A stretch of 64,000 nucleotides of DNA from assembly GCA_032719365.1 (NCBI GenBank), contig CM064871.1:25517566-25581565 (forward strand), in the 5' to 3' direction. The notes beneath the pieces are model-generated. The model ran no database searches. It was not told the origin of the DNA and was given only the letters and a program-made list of their open reading frames with translations. The position numbers were made by a program, and so were the translations under genes. Positions 21,243 to 32,886 of this stretch are shown in pieces; position 1 is the first letter of the stretch, and the number at the start of each line of letters is the position of its first letter. Origin of the DNA: Prinsepia uniflora (taxonomy: Eukaryota > Streptophyta > Magnoliopsida > Rosales > Rosaceae).

Positions 21243-24086
21243 AGATTCTGCCATCACAATGGCACGAATCCCATCTCATAGGTCATCATCAACCCTATGT
21301 CCATACTGACTCTCGATATTTGCCTGAATCACTCTCCCAAATTCCTATACTTCAAAAACTACTCTTCTTAGAGTCCCATCAATCATACCTATCCGAACGC
21401 ATCAGATACCTATCAATATGTAACCATCACAGGTCACAACCATCGTGACCATCTGGCAACTCTTAGCTCCACTGCTTTTTGCTGCTCTACTCTGATCTCG
21501 ACTCGCTCTCGAGTCCTCGTATTGTATCTCGCATCACTCAGCGATCTCTACTGACATCTAGACTCACCTCGAGTCTTCAAACTGTCACTATCGGATCTGA
21601 CCCGATCGCCACTCATGTCCATCTAGGACTCTATCCAACCTACATCATACTCAAACTCTCGGCACTCTCAACCCAACGCATCGATTGACCGTGGTCAATC
21701 CCATCGTCCAATGTGTACAACACACCGGTGCACCCACAACACCTCAACATTGGGGTGTTACCCGACCTACTCAAGGACTGCACTCTGGCAACGTCCAACC
21801 ACACACTACTGTCCGCACTCCAACTATGGTCCGGACCCCAACCGTCTGTCACCAAGTGAACTTCAGTCCATCACTTCGGACACTCACTCGTCACATCATG
21901 TGACGCTAAATACCATCTACTCGTCACGGTTCTTACACCACTCTCGAACTCCTAGCTGTCATATTACTCCTCGACGTCCCACCTAGGAACGAAACCAAGA
22001 GAATTCAACATGATGACATCAAAGTTCATCCAATGTTATCCTCCGGCATCCAGCACTATCTACTAAAAGAGTCACACTCAGTGACCTCGGAATATCCATC
22101 TCCAAAGCGGAATCAAGTACTCATCTCGTCGTCTCAATCACAACTTATCTTGATTATCTTGATTCCGATGTTCCAATCACGTTGGAACCAGGTTTCTTTC
22201 CAATTACTGAACTCACTCAACACATGCACATTCTCACATCCTATAGGCAAATAAGTGACATGTCCTCAACTCAGGAGGTAATGGTCAACCGTGGTCAACC
22301 AAAACCAATTCGTGATGGACTTTCAAGTCCTCGGCTCAACTGGACGCCATCCACGCGTCCGTGAATTCTGTCTATGTAGGTTCACTCATTCCGAGTGGAA
22401 TTCACGTGACCCAAGGTTAAATCTTGTACATTATGGTAGCCACAACTCATACCTTCAAACCACCTGATCCAACTCTGATGCACAGAATTGGTCGGAATCT
22501 ACTGACCTCGATCGGTAGGCTAAAATAGATTGCAACTTCTATCGTGATTCTGAAGCCAAATCTCTGTGTACTACCAAATCTAACAAACCGACCCATACAT
22601 CATCTATTCACCTGTATCTCACGTTTCACCTCGATACTTCTGAGTACACCCTCGCGACTCAATCTCGCAGCATTGAGGGAACTAGTCTCCATTACTGGGG
22701 AAACTTATCTCCGTCACAGGGGAAATTGGTTTACATCACTGAGGAAACTGGTCTCCCATCACAGGGAAACTGGTCTCCATCACTGAGGAAACTGATCTCC
22801 ATCATTGGGGAAAACTGGTCTCCATACCAAGTACTCCCGTACCTCGCACTGAGCCACTCGGGATCCTCTCTATCCTACTCTTAATAGCCACCTTCACAGG
22901 GGTAGCGTAGCAAGTATGCCAGCACCCAACGTCAGCGTCTCATTCTGTGATCGGACTTAGCAGTCACTGAGTCAAATCCAGAATCACTACTCGTATTGTG
23001 CGTCACTCACGCACCTCGTATCATCTTCACGACTGACGAATCCTATCGTCAAAATCGTCACGGCAACCTGAGCCTATCCAGTTTGATAAGACTCGACTAC
23101 GTCCATCGATAACAGTGTCTGTCACAACCTCGTGCAGACCAATCTCAGAAACACTCTGCTACCGGAACTCCAAAACCATGCGGTAGTCGACCACCAGTAC
23201 CAATCATTCCACACACGAACATCCCACCGATCGGTCCACCTCTGGATTCCAAATCTCATCTCACAATGGTACTCGTGAATCAGATCCCCTTATTTTACTT
23301 AGTGTTGGGCCAATCATTCTCGAACTGGGGATGTCATGAACCCAGCTGTTCACTGCAGTACATACACCCTGACGATCCCTCGATCTCAACTCCGACTCCG
23401 ATACTGGTGCCAAACCAGACAATAACCACAATATGAGGATTTGTCCTCTCGTAACTCCGCAGTTTCCAACCGCTGGCCTTATAAGGAACTGGCCTCAGCG
23501 GTATCTACCATCGCTCATCCATGGCATGTCACAATCATGCTCCATCATGCTACTCAGCATCCATACTAGAAATCCACCACTAGTCGACATCCTCTGCTAG
23601 TCGGCAAACTGGTGGAATTCGACACCCGAAACATGGCATCACTATGCCAACCAGAGTTACACATTCCTATTCCCAACCGTCGTGAGTGTAGTCGTACATG
23701 GTCATCGTAAACCGGGTGACCCTGACCTCTAACCACACTGGTAATAGTCCGTACCTCCTCTATCCGAGACGTCCCAACCGTCGAGCGGTTACGACTCTCA
23801 AGTCGTCACACCGTGTCTACCGGTCAGCATAGTCCCTATCCACCGGTAACACCATGGCTCTAAGCCGTTAATTTTCACACGTAAACTGATCCTACACAGA
23901 AACCACTTCCTCAAAACATGTGGTATCCAATGCCAAACGAACCTCAACCATCCTACTACGTGACAAACGTCAACTAACTAAGGTTCACTTTTACCGAATT
24001 CTCGTTACTAATGCCCTAACTACCAGGTTGATGACGGACTGTTACGACTTCAGAGGCATCACATCCTCGACCTGCGCGTACTCCAC
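21243..24086 (-). mobile_element. Internal domain, copy 2 (probable assembly duplicate)
   Basis: Corresponds to 15,300-18,165. Most differences are one-base indels, often in homopolymers, plus an indel of about 33 bp (bases present near 15,980-16,013 are absent near 21,926). See the finding on the duplicated block. Confidence 0.85.
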
Positions 24087-24098
24087 ACTCTGATACCA
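24087..24098 (-). promoter_or_regulatory. Primer binding site for initiator Met tRNA (copy 2)
   Basis: TGGTATCAGAGT on the minus strand, three bases beyond the LTR boundary at 24,102. It duplicates the site at 18,166-18,177. Confidence 0.88.
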
Positions 24099-24101
24099 AA
24101 T

Positions 24102-26913
24102 TGTCAGGATCGGTTCCAAATCCCCCGGGATTAACGTCGTGGGACCCCGCCTGATCCCGTTTGACACGAAGTGTCCAGCACCAGGGATAAGTCCATCTCT
24201 AGCCCTCACCGGGGCTATCAGAGTGCGTTAGGATCATAGGAGGAGGGGAGTGATGTCTCATCTCTGCTACAACCCGCATCCGCGATCAACCTGAAGGGGT
24301 ATTAAAACATTAAAAGTCGTGAGTGGACAAAATAATATTTTATTTAAAAACATTTCCGCACAAAGAAATTTACGCCCTTCATAAATACACACGCATGCAT
24401 TCAAAAATCGTTTAGCAAACGTTCATAAAACACTTGAAAACATTCTCAAAACCTTCAAGGGTTCATGCCCGGCCCCATAAACCGTCATGACCCATAAAAT
24501 CCATTTGGGTCCCCGACCCAAAATCAAAATCTTATAAACCATAAATCAAAACATGGGAACTCAGCCCCAAATCATGTCACGTGGGTCTCATCCCAAAAAA
24601 TTCTTGGTGAAAATACTAAAACATAGAATACGGGGTCTCTGCCCCAAATCATTTCTAAAACAAGGAACACGGGGTCTCCGCCCCCAAATCACCTTCCATC
24701 AGAATCACATACGTATCAACATACGTAAAACCCATCCGAGGGCACTTCCGAGAAGATGCCAACTCGGGGCACACAGCCCCTAGGGAACACATCCCTGATA
24801 TAGACACGATGTCATCATATCTATCTAGTGTGCACACTACTCGGGGTCTCACTCCGAGTCTTCTCCCAGGTATTCTCCATCTAGGAGGCTCAATCTCTGG
24901 ATCTAGTCCGAGCTCTATCACGGGATATAGTCTACACATCTCTCCGGAATCTGGTCCGGGACCACAACATAAATAGTAACCCCCACTCCTGGAACGAGAT
25001 CCCTATGGGGGATATCCATTCTGGTATGTGGATCGTGACTCTCCGGTCGACGTCTGGAGGAGACCATATAATCATATAGAGGGTTCAAAAATACATTTTC
25101 AATAGGATTCCTCAAATCCGATTCAAATCAGTTTCACAGGCCTCGGCCTAAATCCTCAGTTCAATAGGGTCTCATGACCATCCAAGATTTGTAAATCAAA
25201 GGGGTCTCATGCCCTATTTCATAATTCTAAATCCAAAACCAATTCATGAAACCCTCATTGAAAACCTAGCACGTATAAGCATCGTATAAAACTGAAAATC
25301 TTGAAATACGTGCAAATACGTAAATCCTAGGCTACCACAAACAAATGTGCTCAAGGCATCACAAAACATGTTTTAAAACAATTATAAAACATTTATGCAT
25401 GCATAGATTTCGAAAGAAAGGTCCACTCACAGACCGTCCGAAGCCGCGCCTCGATACGCGTGCCATAAGCATTTCTCGGGCCAATCGTCACCTCCGGGAT
25501 TCCCGAACCTGTCCAAATTAATTTAGAGGGTTACTAGCAACTTATATAAGCCCTCACTAAAGTCCCATAATTTTTCCGGAATTTCTAACTATTTTTAAAC
25601 CCGAACCTAAACCTTCGGACGTCCCGAACTATATCGAAACGATATCCGATTGACACGAAACCAGTCCCAAAATGTTCGTTACATCGAATAGATGAAATTA
25701 CATGTTGGAACCTTTCCCAAATTCTCTACCACGCGCTGTCACGCGCCGCCAAAGGGGCTGCGCGTGTGGCTCACGCACCAATGAACATTGTCGTCCTAAC
25801 CTTGCGCCGACCGGTCCGGTTTTTCTTGCAACTTAGACCGGCGTGACCTGTCCAGGTCCAAACACGGTCCAGTTTTCGTCCGTTCTTCTCCTAATCGATG
25901 CTATTCTTCTAGTTTAGATACTAGGAACCTAACTAAATTAATTAGAGGTTCTATAACCCCTAAAATCGAACCGGCCCAAACTTCTTCACGGTTCAAAGTT
26001 TCCCAAACCTTCCCCAGTGTTCCTCAATGTCTAACCTCTCTCAAAACCTTCCTATTAACTTCCTAGAAACCTATTTAATTCATAGAAATCAATAGAAAAG
26101 GCCCCATAATCACGGAATGGAAAAAAGATTGAAAATTGGTTAAATCGCTTACCTCACACAGTTTCCTCCACCGCCGTGCACGGCGGTGCTGCCTGGGCCA
26201 GCCACTACGTCCCTCTGATGCTCTTCACACTCTCTGTCCTCTCAGTTAGGCTCAAAGGGTCAAGGGTTTGGTTTTGAGGAGGGAGGATGTATCGGGTTTT
26301 GGGTTTGGTTAGGGAGAAATGAGTGATCGATGGAGATGGAAGATGCATGAATGAATGAGGTTGGACAGTCGATGGGTGACACTTGTCACTCATCGATTGG
26401 TCCACTAAAATGTATCTGGGCCCACAAAAGACAAAAAATCACTTTTTACCTCGTAAAACGTGTCACCATAAATAGTTTCTCCGGAACTTCCGTGAACCGT
26501 AACTTCTCCGTCGAACGTCCGAATTTGACGTGCCTCCTGTCTACGAATTCATATCGTCCTGATCTACGTAACGGTCTTTGGCCCTCGGCCATCCGACCCT
26601 CCCGGGTCAAAAAGTCAAATTTTTGCCCAAATCACCAATTGCCCTCGAACTTCCGAACGTCACAACTTCCTCCTCGAATGTCGAAATCGAGCGTTGCCAC
26701 ATGTCTATGAACTCGTGACGTCACGAACTACGTCACAGTTATTAGTCAAATTCCATTTAACCGCCTGAACGAAAAGTCAACGATTCGCCCATTCTATGGG
26801 CAAAATCGTCATTTTTCCCGAACGTCGCTAATCTTCGTCTAATCTGCGATTAGCCTCGCTAATCCGTCATTAATTCTTAATTTATTCCCGATAATTCGAG
26901 ACGGGTCGTCACA
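24102..26913 (-). mobile_element. 5' LTR, copy 2 (complete)
   Basis: 2812 bp from TGTCAGGATCGG to GGGTCGTCACA, followed by TSD AAATG. This is the complete version of the LTR truncated at 20,742. Sense landmarks: donor GAG|GTAAGCG (26,152), acceptor GGACAG|GTTCGGG (25,509), donor GTGAGTGGAC (25,430-25,421), acceptor CTTCAG|GTTGATC (24,291). Confidence 0.9.
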
Positions 26914-26918
26914 AAATG

Positions 26919-28600
26919 GGCTTGCATGCTATGATGAGCCTTGATAGTGGACTAGGCCTGGTCCGAGTGATCTTCCGGGTCTGAGCCTATCGGTCGATAT
27001 GGTATCAACAATTTTATATAGTGGTTCTTGATCAAATGCCTCTCTATTCTTTCATTGAATAGGTAGAAAATACGCACATCATATGCTATAGGTGAACATG
27101 CAACATCTGAATTTCATTGCTTTTAGGAGTAATTCCGAGACCTCTAAATTCATTGATTTAGGAATTGTTAATTATCCTGGTCATTGCTTTACAATTCCAT
27201 TCATCATGATATAATTCATACAGAGAACTTTTTCTAGTCATCATTTTAAGATGAAAATTTACTAATGCAGCCAATGTACATCAAACAAGGCATCAATTGA
27301 GCAAGTAACTTTATCATTAATTACCTAGAAGAACTGATAATCGTTCACATGTCTTCTGTTTCAGTTTTGGGTTCCTCGACCCACTATCATGCTGCCTTCG
27401 CTGATATCTCGTACCTCTCCCTCACCTTAATAGCAAAAGAGTTATGTTAAGATCAGTTCGAGTTCAAAATGACTCGAAATTCAAAACTAAAAATTACACT
27501 TTTTAAAAAAAACTTTATGGGCACCAAAATAAAACCATGGAGAAAAAAAATACAAATTATGCACAAAAATTCAGTGAAGACTAGCCAAAATTCAACAAAT
27601 TTTGATAGCGATAACGCATATGTGGATAAATGAGAAGTCATCTTCTCAATCCAGCATAACTAATAGTGTACAGAGGATAAACTTAATAAAATGACAAATT
27701 CAATCCTAGATATGAAGGAAATTTGATGCAACAAGGCCTTCAGGCTCATTTTTTGTACTCAAATCTCAATGCACTTAGTATCTGTACCCACCTTCAATGC
27801 ATTCATTGCACATAACCGCGAAGATGGCGACGTCTAGGCCTCCAAGATCGTGTCATCCAGCACCCACCAATGGAGTCGAAGGTCGCGCCATCTAGGCCTC
27901 CAAGATCGCAAAGATGGCGCCCCATTTACCTTGCTTGCCCAACAGAGTCAAAGATTGTGCCGTCTAGGCCTCCTTGATTGCGAAATAGATGTGAGGGTTT
28001 TCCGTTTTGGTCGTGAGCAGCTCGCGAAGTATGGTGTGGCGTTTGGATTTTGTCACTCACTCTCGCGAAGGTTAATGTTTTGAATTTAGTTTTTTTTCCC
28101 CACAATTGAAATGATGAGGCTATGAGAGTGCTGCAATTTTTTTCCTTTGTATATAAAAATGGGTCATTTTTATAAATATGTAAATTAGAGGTTAACTTAG
28201 ATTGATCTTTTAGGAAAAATTCATTTTTGAAATAAATTTTCCTGAAAAGGAAATATTAGATGAATGCTCTATAAAAAATTATTTTTGCAATTCAACACAT
28301 TAGTACTCGGGCAATGGGAATCGTTTGCCTTTGATTTGATTCGCCATATCCTTAAGTAAACACGCCTTAAGACCACGTTCTTCTTTTAAAAAAATATGAT
28401 TTTATTTTTTAAATTTGATTAATTACTCTTTAGTTCTTATTATTGATGTTTGATTAATTTTTTTCATGCTTAAATATAGTACATTATTGGCATTATGAGG
28501 TATTTAACCAAATTTAAGTTCTAATATATAGAAGTGAGCATAGAGACGAGTTGACGAGTTGTTACTCTGCTCCTCAATAATTATCTGATAGTGAGAATCA
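26919..28600. other. Intergenic DNA upstream of RPS3a
   Basis: AT-rich, with no recognisable gene. An 18-bp motif TCTAGGCCTCCAAGATCG occurs at 27,833-27,850 and 27,891-27,908, and in diverged form at 27,963-27,980, inside a short GC-richer patch. The 77-codon ORF there has no recognisable product. Confidence 0.6.
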
Positions 28601-28604
28601 TGTA

Positions 28605-28774
28605 AGCCCAGTGGCCACTGTTATCATTAGTGTTAAAATTGGGCCTTTTCTTGGGCTTTCGCACGATTCATCAAGGCAGAACGTGAGCTCACATAGTATA
28701 GGCCGGAGATAACCTGAGCCCAGCTCATCGAGGGCACGACCTATCAGATTTATATAAGTCGAGAGTTAGGGTTT
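28605..28774 (+). promoter_or_regulatory. RPS3a promoter: site II motifs, TATA box, telo box
   Basis: Site II motifs (TGGGCY, either strand) occur at 28,605-28,610, 28,640-28,645, 28,652-28,657 and 28,717-28,722. A TATATAA box is at 28,751-28,757 and a telo box TAGGGTTT at 28,767-28,774. Site II plus telo box is the classic combination in plant ribosomal-protein and cell-proliferation promoters (TCP and telo-box binding factors). A pyrimidine-rich leader follows (28,804-28,846). Confidence 0.8.
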
Positions 28775-28874
28775 TGGTATCACCTAGTAGTTAGTCCTCA
28801 CAGCCGTTTCCGCCCCTTCTTCATCTCTCTCTGCAGGTCGCCCTCGAGCTCCTCAGTCCTTTCAAGCTCCAACA

Positions 28875-31001
28875 ATGGCTGTCGGGTAATCTCTCTATAC
28901 ATAGACAGCATGTTTTACTGCTTAAATTTCTGAATGAGACTAATATCCCGACCTTTACTTTACACAGAAAGAACAAGAGGATTTCCAAGTCGAAGAAAGG
29001 AGGAAAGAAGAAAGCGTAAGCATTTTTACATCTATAAATATGCTGATAGTTTATCACAGATCTGGGTTATATAAGTTTTAGTTCTGTTTTCGATTTCCAT
29101 TTCCTATGTTTACTGTTTATGTTTTGGTCTTGCTAATTAATTAATTTGTATGTATTTGTGAAATAAAAACTACAGAGCTGACCCGTTTACCAAGAAGGAT
29201 TGGTATGACATCAAGGCCCCTGGATTGTTCGTCAACAGTAATGTGGGCAAAACTCTTGTCTCCCGTACCCAGGGTACCAAGGTATAATTTCATTCTGTAT
29301 TTTCTTGGTTTGGTTCTTTGTTTCTGGTTTAGCTTGGAACAAGTTCATTTTATTAATTCACCATTTCAATTTAGTGTAGTCTTAGTTTATTTTTCCAATA
29401 TAGATATTTAGTCTTAACTGGGATGTCTGCCTGGTTTTGATTAGATTGTGGTTATTGAGGATTGTTTTTATTAGATTGTGGTTATTGATGAACTGTTGGA
29501 GTTGCATTTGTTGTGTCCTGGTTCCTAAGATATTGGATTGGCAGTTATCTGAAACTAGTGTTCTTGTTTTAAGAGTTTTTGGATGGTCAAAAATGGGGTT
29601 TGTGGTGTTTAGCAGATGTCTGGTTTATTTTCACGTTTGTGGATTGACTGTTGCATCTGTTACTGAGTCAGAACATTCAATTCAATCCTGTTTATAGTTT
29701 CTGGTCTGCAATTGCAGCCTGGATATTTGACATCATTGCTCTCTTCTAATGCTATGTTGTACGTATGAATGACAGGCTTTTAAAGCTTTGATATAGACTT
29801 TACATCCTTTGCTATGTTGTACGTATGAATGACAGGCTTTTAAAGCTTTGATATAGACTCTACATCTTGTTACAGATAATACGCATGTTACTTGTTGCAT
29901 GAAGAAGAATTTTGGATGTGATTATTGTTGAGCATACGCATCTCTTTTCTACCCTTTATGTTGTGAACTTAGTACAGACTTTTTAAAAAAATTTGGAATT
30001 TGAACAGATTGCTTCAGAAGGTCTCAAGCACAGGGTCTTTGAGGTATCACTTGCTGACCTTCAGGGTGATGAGGAACATGCTTACAGAAAGATGAGATTG
30101 AGGGCTGAAGATGTCCAAGGGAAGACAGTTCTGACAAACTTCTGGGTATGATGGAATTATTACCCTTTTATTTTCTATTGTTCCTTTTGTATGATTATTA
30201 ATAAAAAATTATTTCTGTCCGTATTCTATTGAATTATTCAGGGGATGAATTTTACCAATGACAAGTGAGATCTTTAGTGCGTAAATGGCAAACATTGATT
30301 GAAGCTCATGTGGATGTGAAGACCACAGACAATTATACTCTGAGGATGTTCTGCATTGGCTTCACTAGGAGACGTCCAAACCAGGTGAAGAGGACCTGTT
30401 ATGCACAGTCTAGCCAGATTCGACAGGTTAAATTTACTATCCATGTTTTGTGGTTTATGTTTGTAGCTTTAGTTTTAAGTGTTTTGTTGTGAATAAAACA
30501 TGACATAATATTGAATCTATTATGGCAGATCCGTCGTAAGATGAGCGAGATCATGGTCACCCAGGCAACATCTAGTGATCTTAAGGACTTGGTCCGCAAG
30601 TTCATTGCTGAGAGTATCGGTAAAGAGATTGAAAAGCAAACCAAGAGCATCTATCCTTTGCAAAATGTCTTCATCCGGAAAGTCAAGATCTTGAAAGCCC
30701 CCAAGTTTGATCTTACCAAGCTAATGGAGGTAAGACCCCCTTTTTTTGTTTTTTTTTCTTCTGATTTAGGATTATCTTTTTTAGCGTTGTTCATTATTAT
30801 ACTAGTGCTTGATAAATGTTGTCGGATTCTGATGAAGGAATATATGTCAAGTTCATTAAGTCTTGGTGCAGACTAACGTTAATCAAATGGGTTTTGTTTC
30901 TGTAGGTCCATGGTGGTCATGAAGATGTTGGTGTTAAGGTTGAGAGGCCTGCGGAGGAAGCGGTTCCTGAGGCTCCTACTGAAATCGTTGGAATGGCTTA
31001 A
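28875..31001 (+). CDS. RPS3A: 40S ribosomal protein S3a (eS1), seven exons, one-base frame break in exon 5
   Basis: This is a structural component of the cytosolic small ribosomal subunit (eS1 family). Exons, all with GT-AG introns: 28,875-28,885; 28,968-29,015; 29,176-29,281; 30,008-30,145; 30,242-30,426; 30,529-30,729; 30,906-31,001 (stop TAA 30,999-31,001). Recognisable stretches in order are MAVGKNKRISKS, KKDWYDIKAP, LADLQGDE, TNFWGMNFTNDK, RKWQTLIEAHVDVKT, FTRRRPNQVKR and IRRKMSEIMVTQ. The exons sum to 785 bases, one short of 262 codons. The missing base is at 30,265-30,266, where a codon between the DK and RSLVRK motifs has lost its first base, so TGA follows directly. Everything downstream is clean in the shifted frame. 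The product would be about 261 residues, the family's usual size, if the base is an assembly error. Otherwise the protein stops about 110 residues in. The start is the first ATG after the leader. Intact introns and promoter argue against a processed pseudogene. Confidence 0.95.
29751..29870 (+). repeat. 60-bp tandem duplication in RPS3a intron 3
   Basis: Two adjacent 60-bp units (29,751-29,810 and 29,811-29,870) are identical over the first 49 bases and differ at a few positions after that. It does not touch the exons. Confidence 0.9.
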
Positions 31002-31801
31002 GTGCTGCCTCTATTTAATTTCTCCTATTTTAGAAGAGTTTGATTTATGCTTTGTGAACTTGTTGAAGACTCGTTACTTGCTTCAACCCTTGTTTTGTTC
31101 TCTGAGAGAGATAAAGGATGTTTGCTGACCGAAATTTTGTGCTTTTATCCAGAATACTAAGAGTTATATTTTCGACCCTTTTGTACCCTTATATTATCTT
31201 CGTTTTTATCCAAATACTAAGCTTTGTTCTAATCAGCTTAAATTGTCTGAGGAGTATGAAGTCTTATTTCGAACATCAGCTTATTGCGGAAGGAAATCAG
31301 GAAATTTGGTTAAGAACTTTCTTAGCTACATACACATTTAATTTTATTTATATGAAAGTCCTTTTTGAATTATTTTTGACCCAGGCTTATTGTAATTTTT
31401 ATAATTGTTTAATTTAAGCGACGAAATGTAGCAAAATCTTCTGTTGTCCTGTCTACTAGCTTATTGGGAAAGGGATTATCATTTGTGATGGCATGAGGGG
31501 AAAATAAGTCGTTGCAAACCGAAGCCTAGCACGTAAGGCAAACTGAATTCCCTTTTAGATAACTAATTCTTGGGAATGAAATTCTGATAATTCGGTAATA
31601 TTATTTCCTCTCATCAATTCCCTCCCCCTCTTTCTCTTTTATCTCTTTGGTCTATTTCATTTCATGCAATTTTCTTTGGACAATATTATTTAGAAACACT
31701 AAATTGACCATATTTATTTGGTAATCAATGAATGGTGTTATTTCAATAAATGTAATTAATGTGTTATTGAAATAATACCATGCATTAATTGTCACTAGAT
31801 G
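31002..31801. other. RPS3a 3' UTR and downstream AT-rich spacer
   Basis: T-rich 3' flank, with no second gene. A precise polyadenylation site cannot be assigned. The right end gives the TSD of the following hAT-like element. Confidence 0.6.
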
Positions 31802-32878
31802 TAGGGGTGTTCATCGGCTTTTTTTTTTTTACTGAAATCAAAACCGAACCGGATGAAGAATCAATTTCGGTTCGGTCCAATTTTCACCCTAAAACCGTTT
31901 GAATCGAAAATCTATTAAATTGGTTCGGTTCAATTTTGAACTGATTTTGGACTAGTTTAACTAGTTTTCCGACAGAGATGGAGAGATCCAAGGGGACCAA
32001 GGGAGTTTTTTTTTTGGTTTGTGGGGGGGGGGGGGGGGGGGGGGGGGGGTGGGGGTGGGAGTGGGGTTGGGGAAGGGAGATCAAGGCAAAAAGAGAGAGA
32101 AAGATCAAGGTGTGAGGCTGTGAGCCCATTTGGTGAGGGTTCGTGAGGTGAGATAGGAGCTTCGGGTATGGGTTTGACTGAGACGGAGAGGCCGAGGGAG
32201 ATGGAAAGATCGAGGGACTGAGGGAGGAGACAAGATCGATCGTCGATGGAGAGATCGAGAAAAGACACGGGATCGATCATCGATGGAGAGATCAAGGGAG
32301 GACACACGATGGAGAGATCGATGAGAGGATGAAGTGGGTTGTGGTATGGAGGTCGTGAGCCCGCGAAGCTTTGAGGCCAGTACACCGCAAAATGAGATGA
32401 CAACTTTGTGATGGGGAGCTGGCCGATACGGTGTGTGTGTGTGTGTGTGTGTGTGTGAGGCTGAGAGATTAAGAGAAATGAGGGATGACGGCTTCAAGGA
32501 GAATGAAGGAGTTTGGACTCAGGAGCTGGTGTGGACTGCGTCGTGGTTGTGGTAAGAGTTTGAGAGACTGAGTGAACTAAAGAATGAGGGTCGGGGAAGG
32601 AAATTAGGGTTAAAAGAATAGGGAGCAAACACCACCGTTTTGATTAGGGTTAGGCACCAAACAACGCTGTTTTGATGTAACAGATAAAACTCGGTTTGGG
32701 CCGGTTTAGGTCGATTGGTGTTTGTTGAAAACTAAAACCGAACTAGTTTTGGTCTGGTTTCAACTGGTTTCAGCTTTCACAATTCAATTTTGGTTTTTCT
32801 TCGATTTGGTATTTTTCAGTCCGGTTTCAACTCTGTGCGATTTTTTGGTTGGTTTTTTTTAACCACTTAACACCCCTA
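31802..32878. mobile_element. Non-autonomous hAT-like DNA transposon
   Basis: Terminal inverted repeats TAGGGGTGTT (left) and AACACCCCTA (right), flanked by an 8-bp near-perfect TSD (ACTAGATG 31,794-31,801 and ACTAGATA 32,879-32,886). Length 1077 bp. Subterminal CGGTTCGGTT/AACCGAACCG-type repeats occur at both ends, as in plant hAT non-autonomous elements. There is no transposase; the proline-rich ORFs on the minus strand are artefacts of the poly-G tract and purine-rich DNA. Confidence 0.82.
32023..32049 (+). repeat. Poly-G tract, 27 bases
   Basis: A homopolymer inside the hAT-like element. A GT microsatellite follows at about 32,431-32,456. Both are likely length-variable and error-prone. 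Confidence 0.95.
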
Positions 32879-32886
32879 ACTAGATA

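Larger units (their letters stand above)
9406..26913 (-). mobile_element. Full-length non-coding LTR retrotransposon (LARD-like), with nested solo LTR and assembly gap
   Basis: Exact 5-bp TSD AAATG lies at 9401-9405 and 26,914-26,918, so the whole interval behaves as one insertion. Minus-strand order: 5' LTR (24,102-26,913), primer binding site, internal domain, polypurine tract, 3' LTR (9406-12,263). A solo LTR C is nested at the polypurine tract. An N gap with a repeated 5.4-kb block lies between. The internal domain (14,943-18,180, about 3.24 kb) has no gag, protease, integrase, reverse transcriptase or RNase H, and its longest ORF is 128 codons without recognisable motifs. Long LTRs plus a conserved non-coding interior are the definition of LARDs (e.g. 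barley Sukkula); mobilisation would need proteins from an autonomous partner, which is not in the window. The two LTRs differ by clear base substitutions, so the insertion is not very recent. Confidence 0.88.

Noticed and set aside
20609..21448. Long ORFs of 188-279 codons across the gap
   Set aside because: They are created by translating N bases; no real coding sequence.
15300..26913. A genuine tandem LTR-internal-LTR-internal-LTR element
   Set aside because: Possible in plants, but the block ends exactly at a 500-N gap and differences are mostly homopolymer indels. Unmerged contig overlap is simpler. Kept open in the finding.
29282..30905. Intronic C/D snoRNA in RPS3a
   Set aside because: Isolated TGATGA (intron 6) and CTGA-like boxes occur but without correctly spaced partner boxes or a terminal stem.
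31957..32497. Proline-rich ORFs of 130-148 codons in the hAT-like element
   Set aside because: Produced by poly-G, GT and purine-rich repeats on the opposite strand; no domain or start context.
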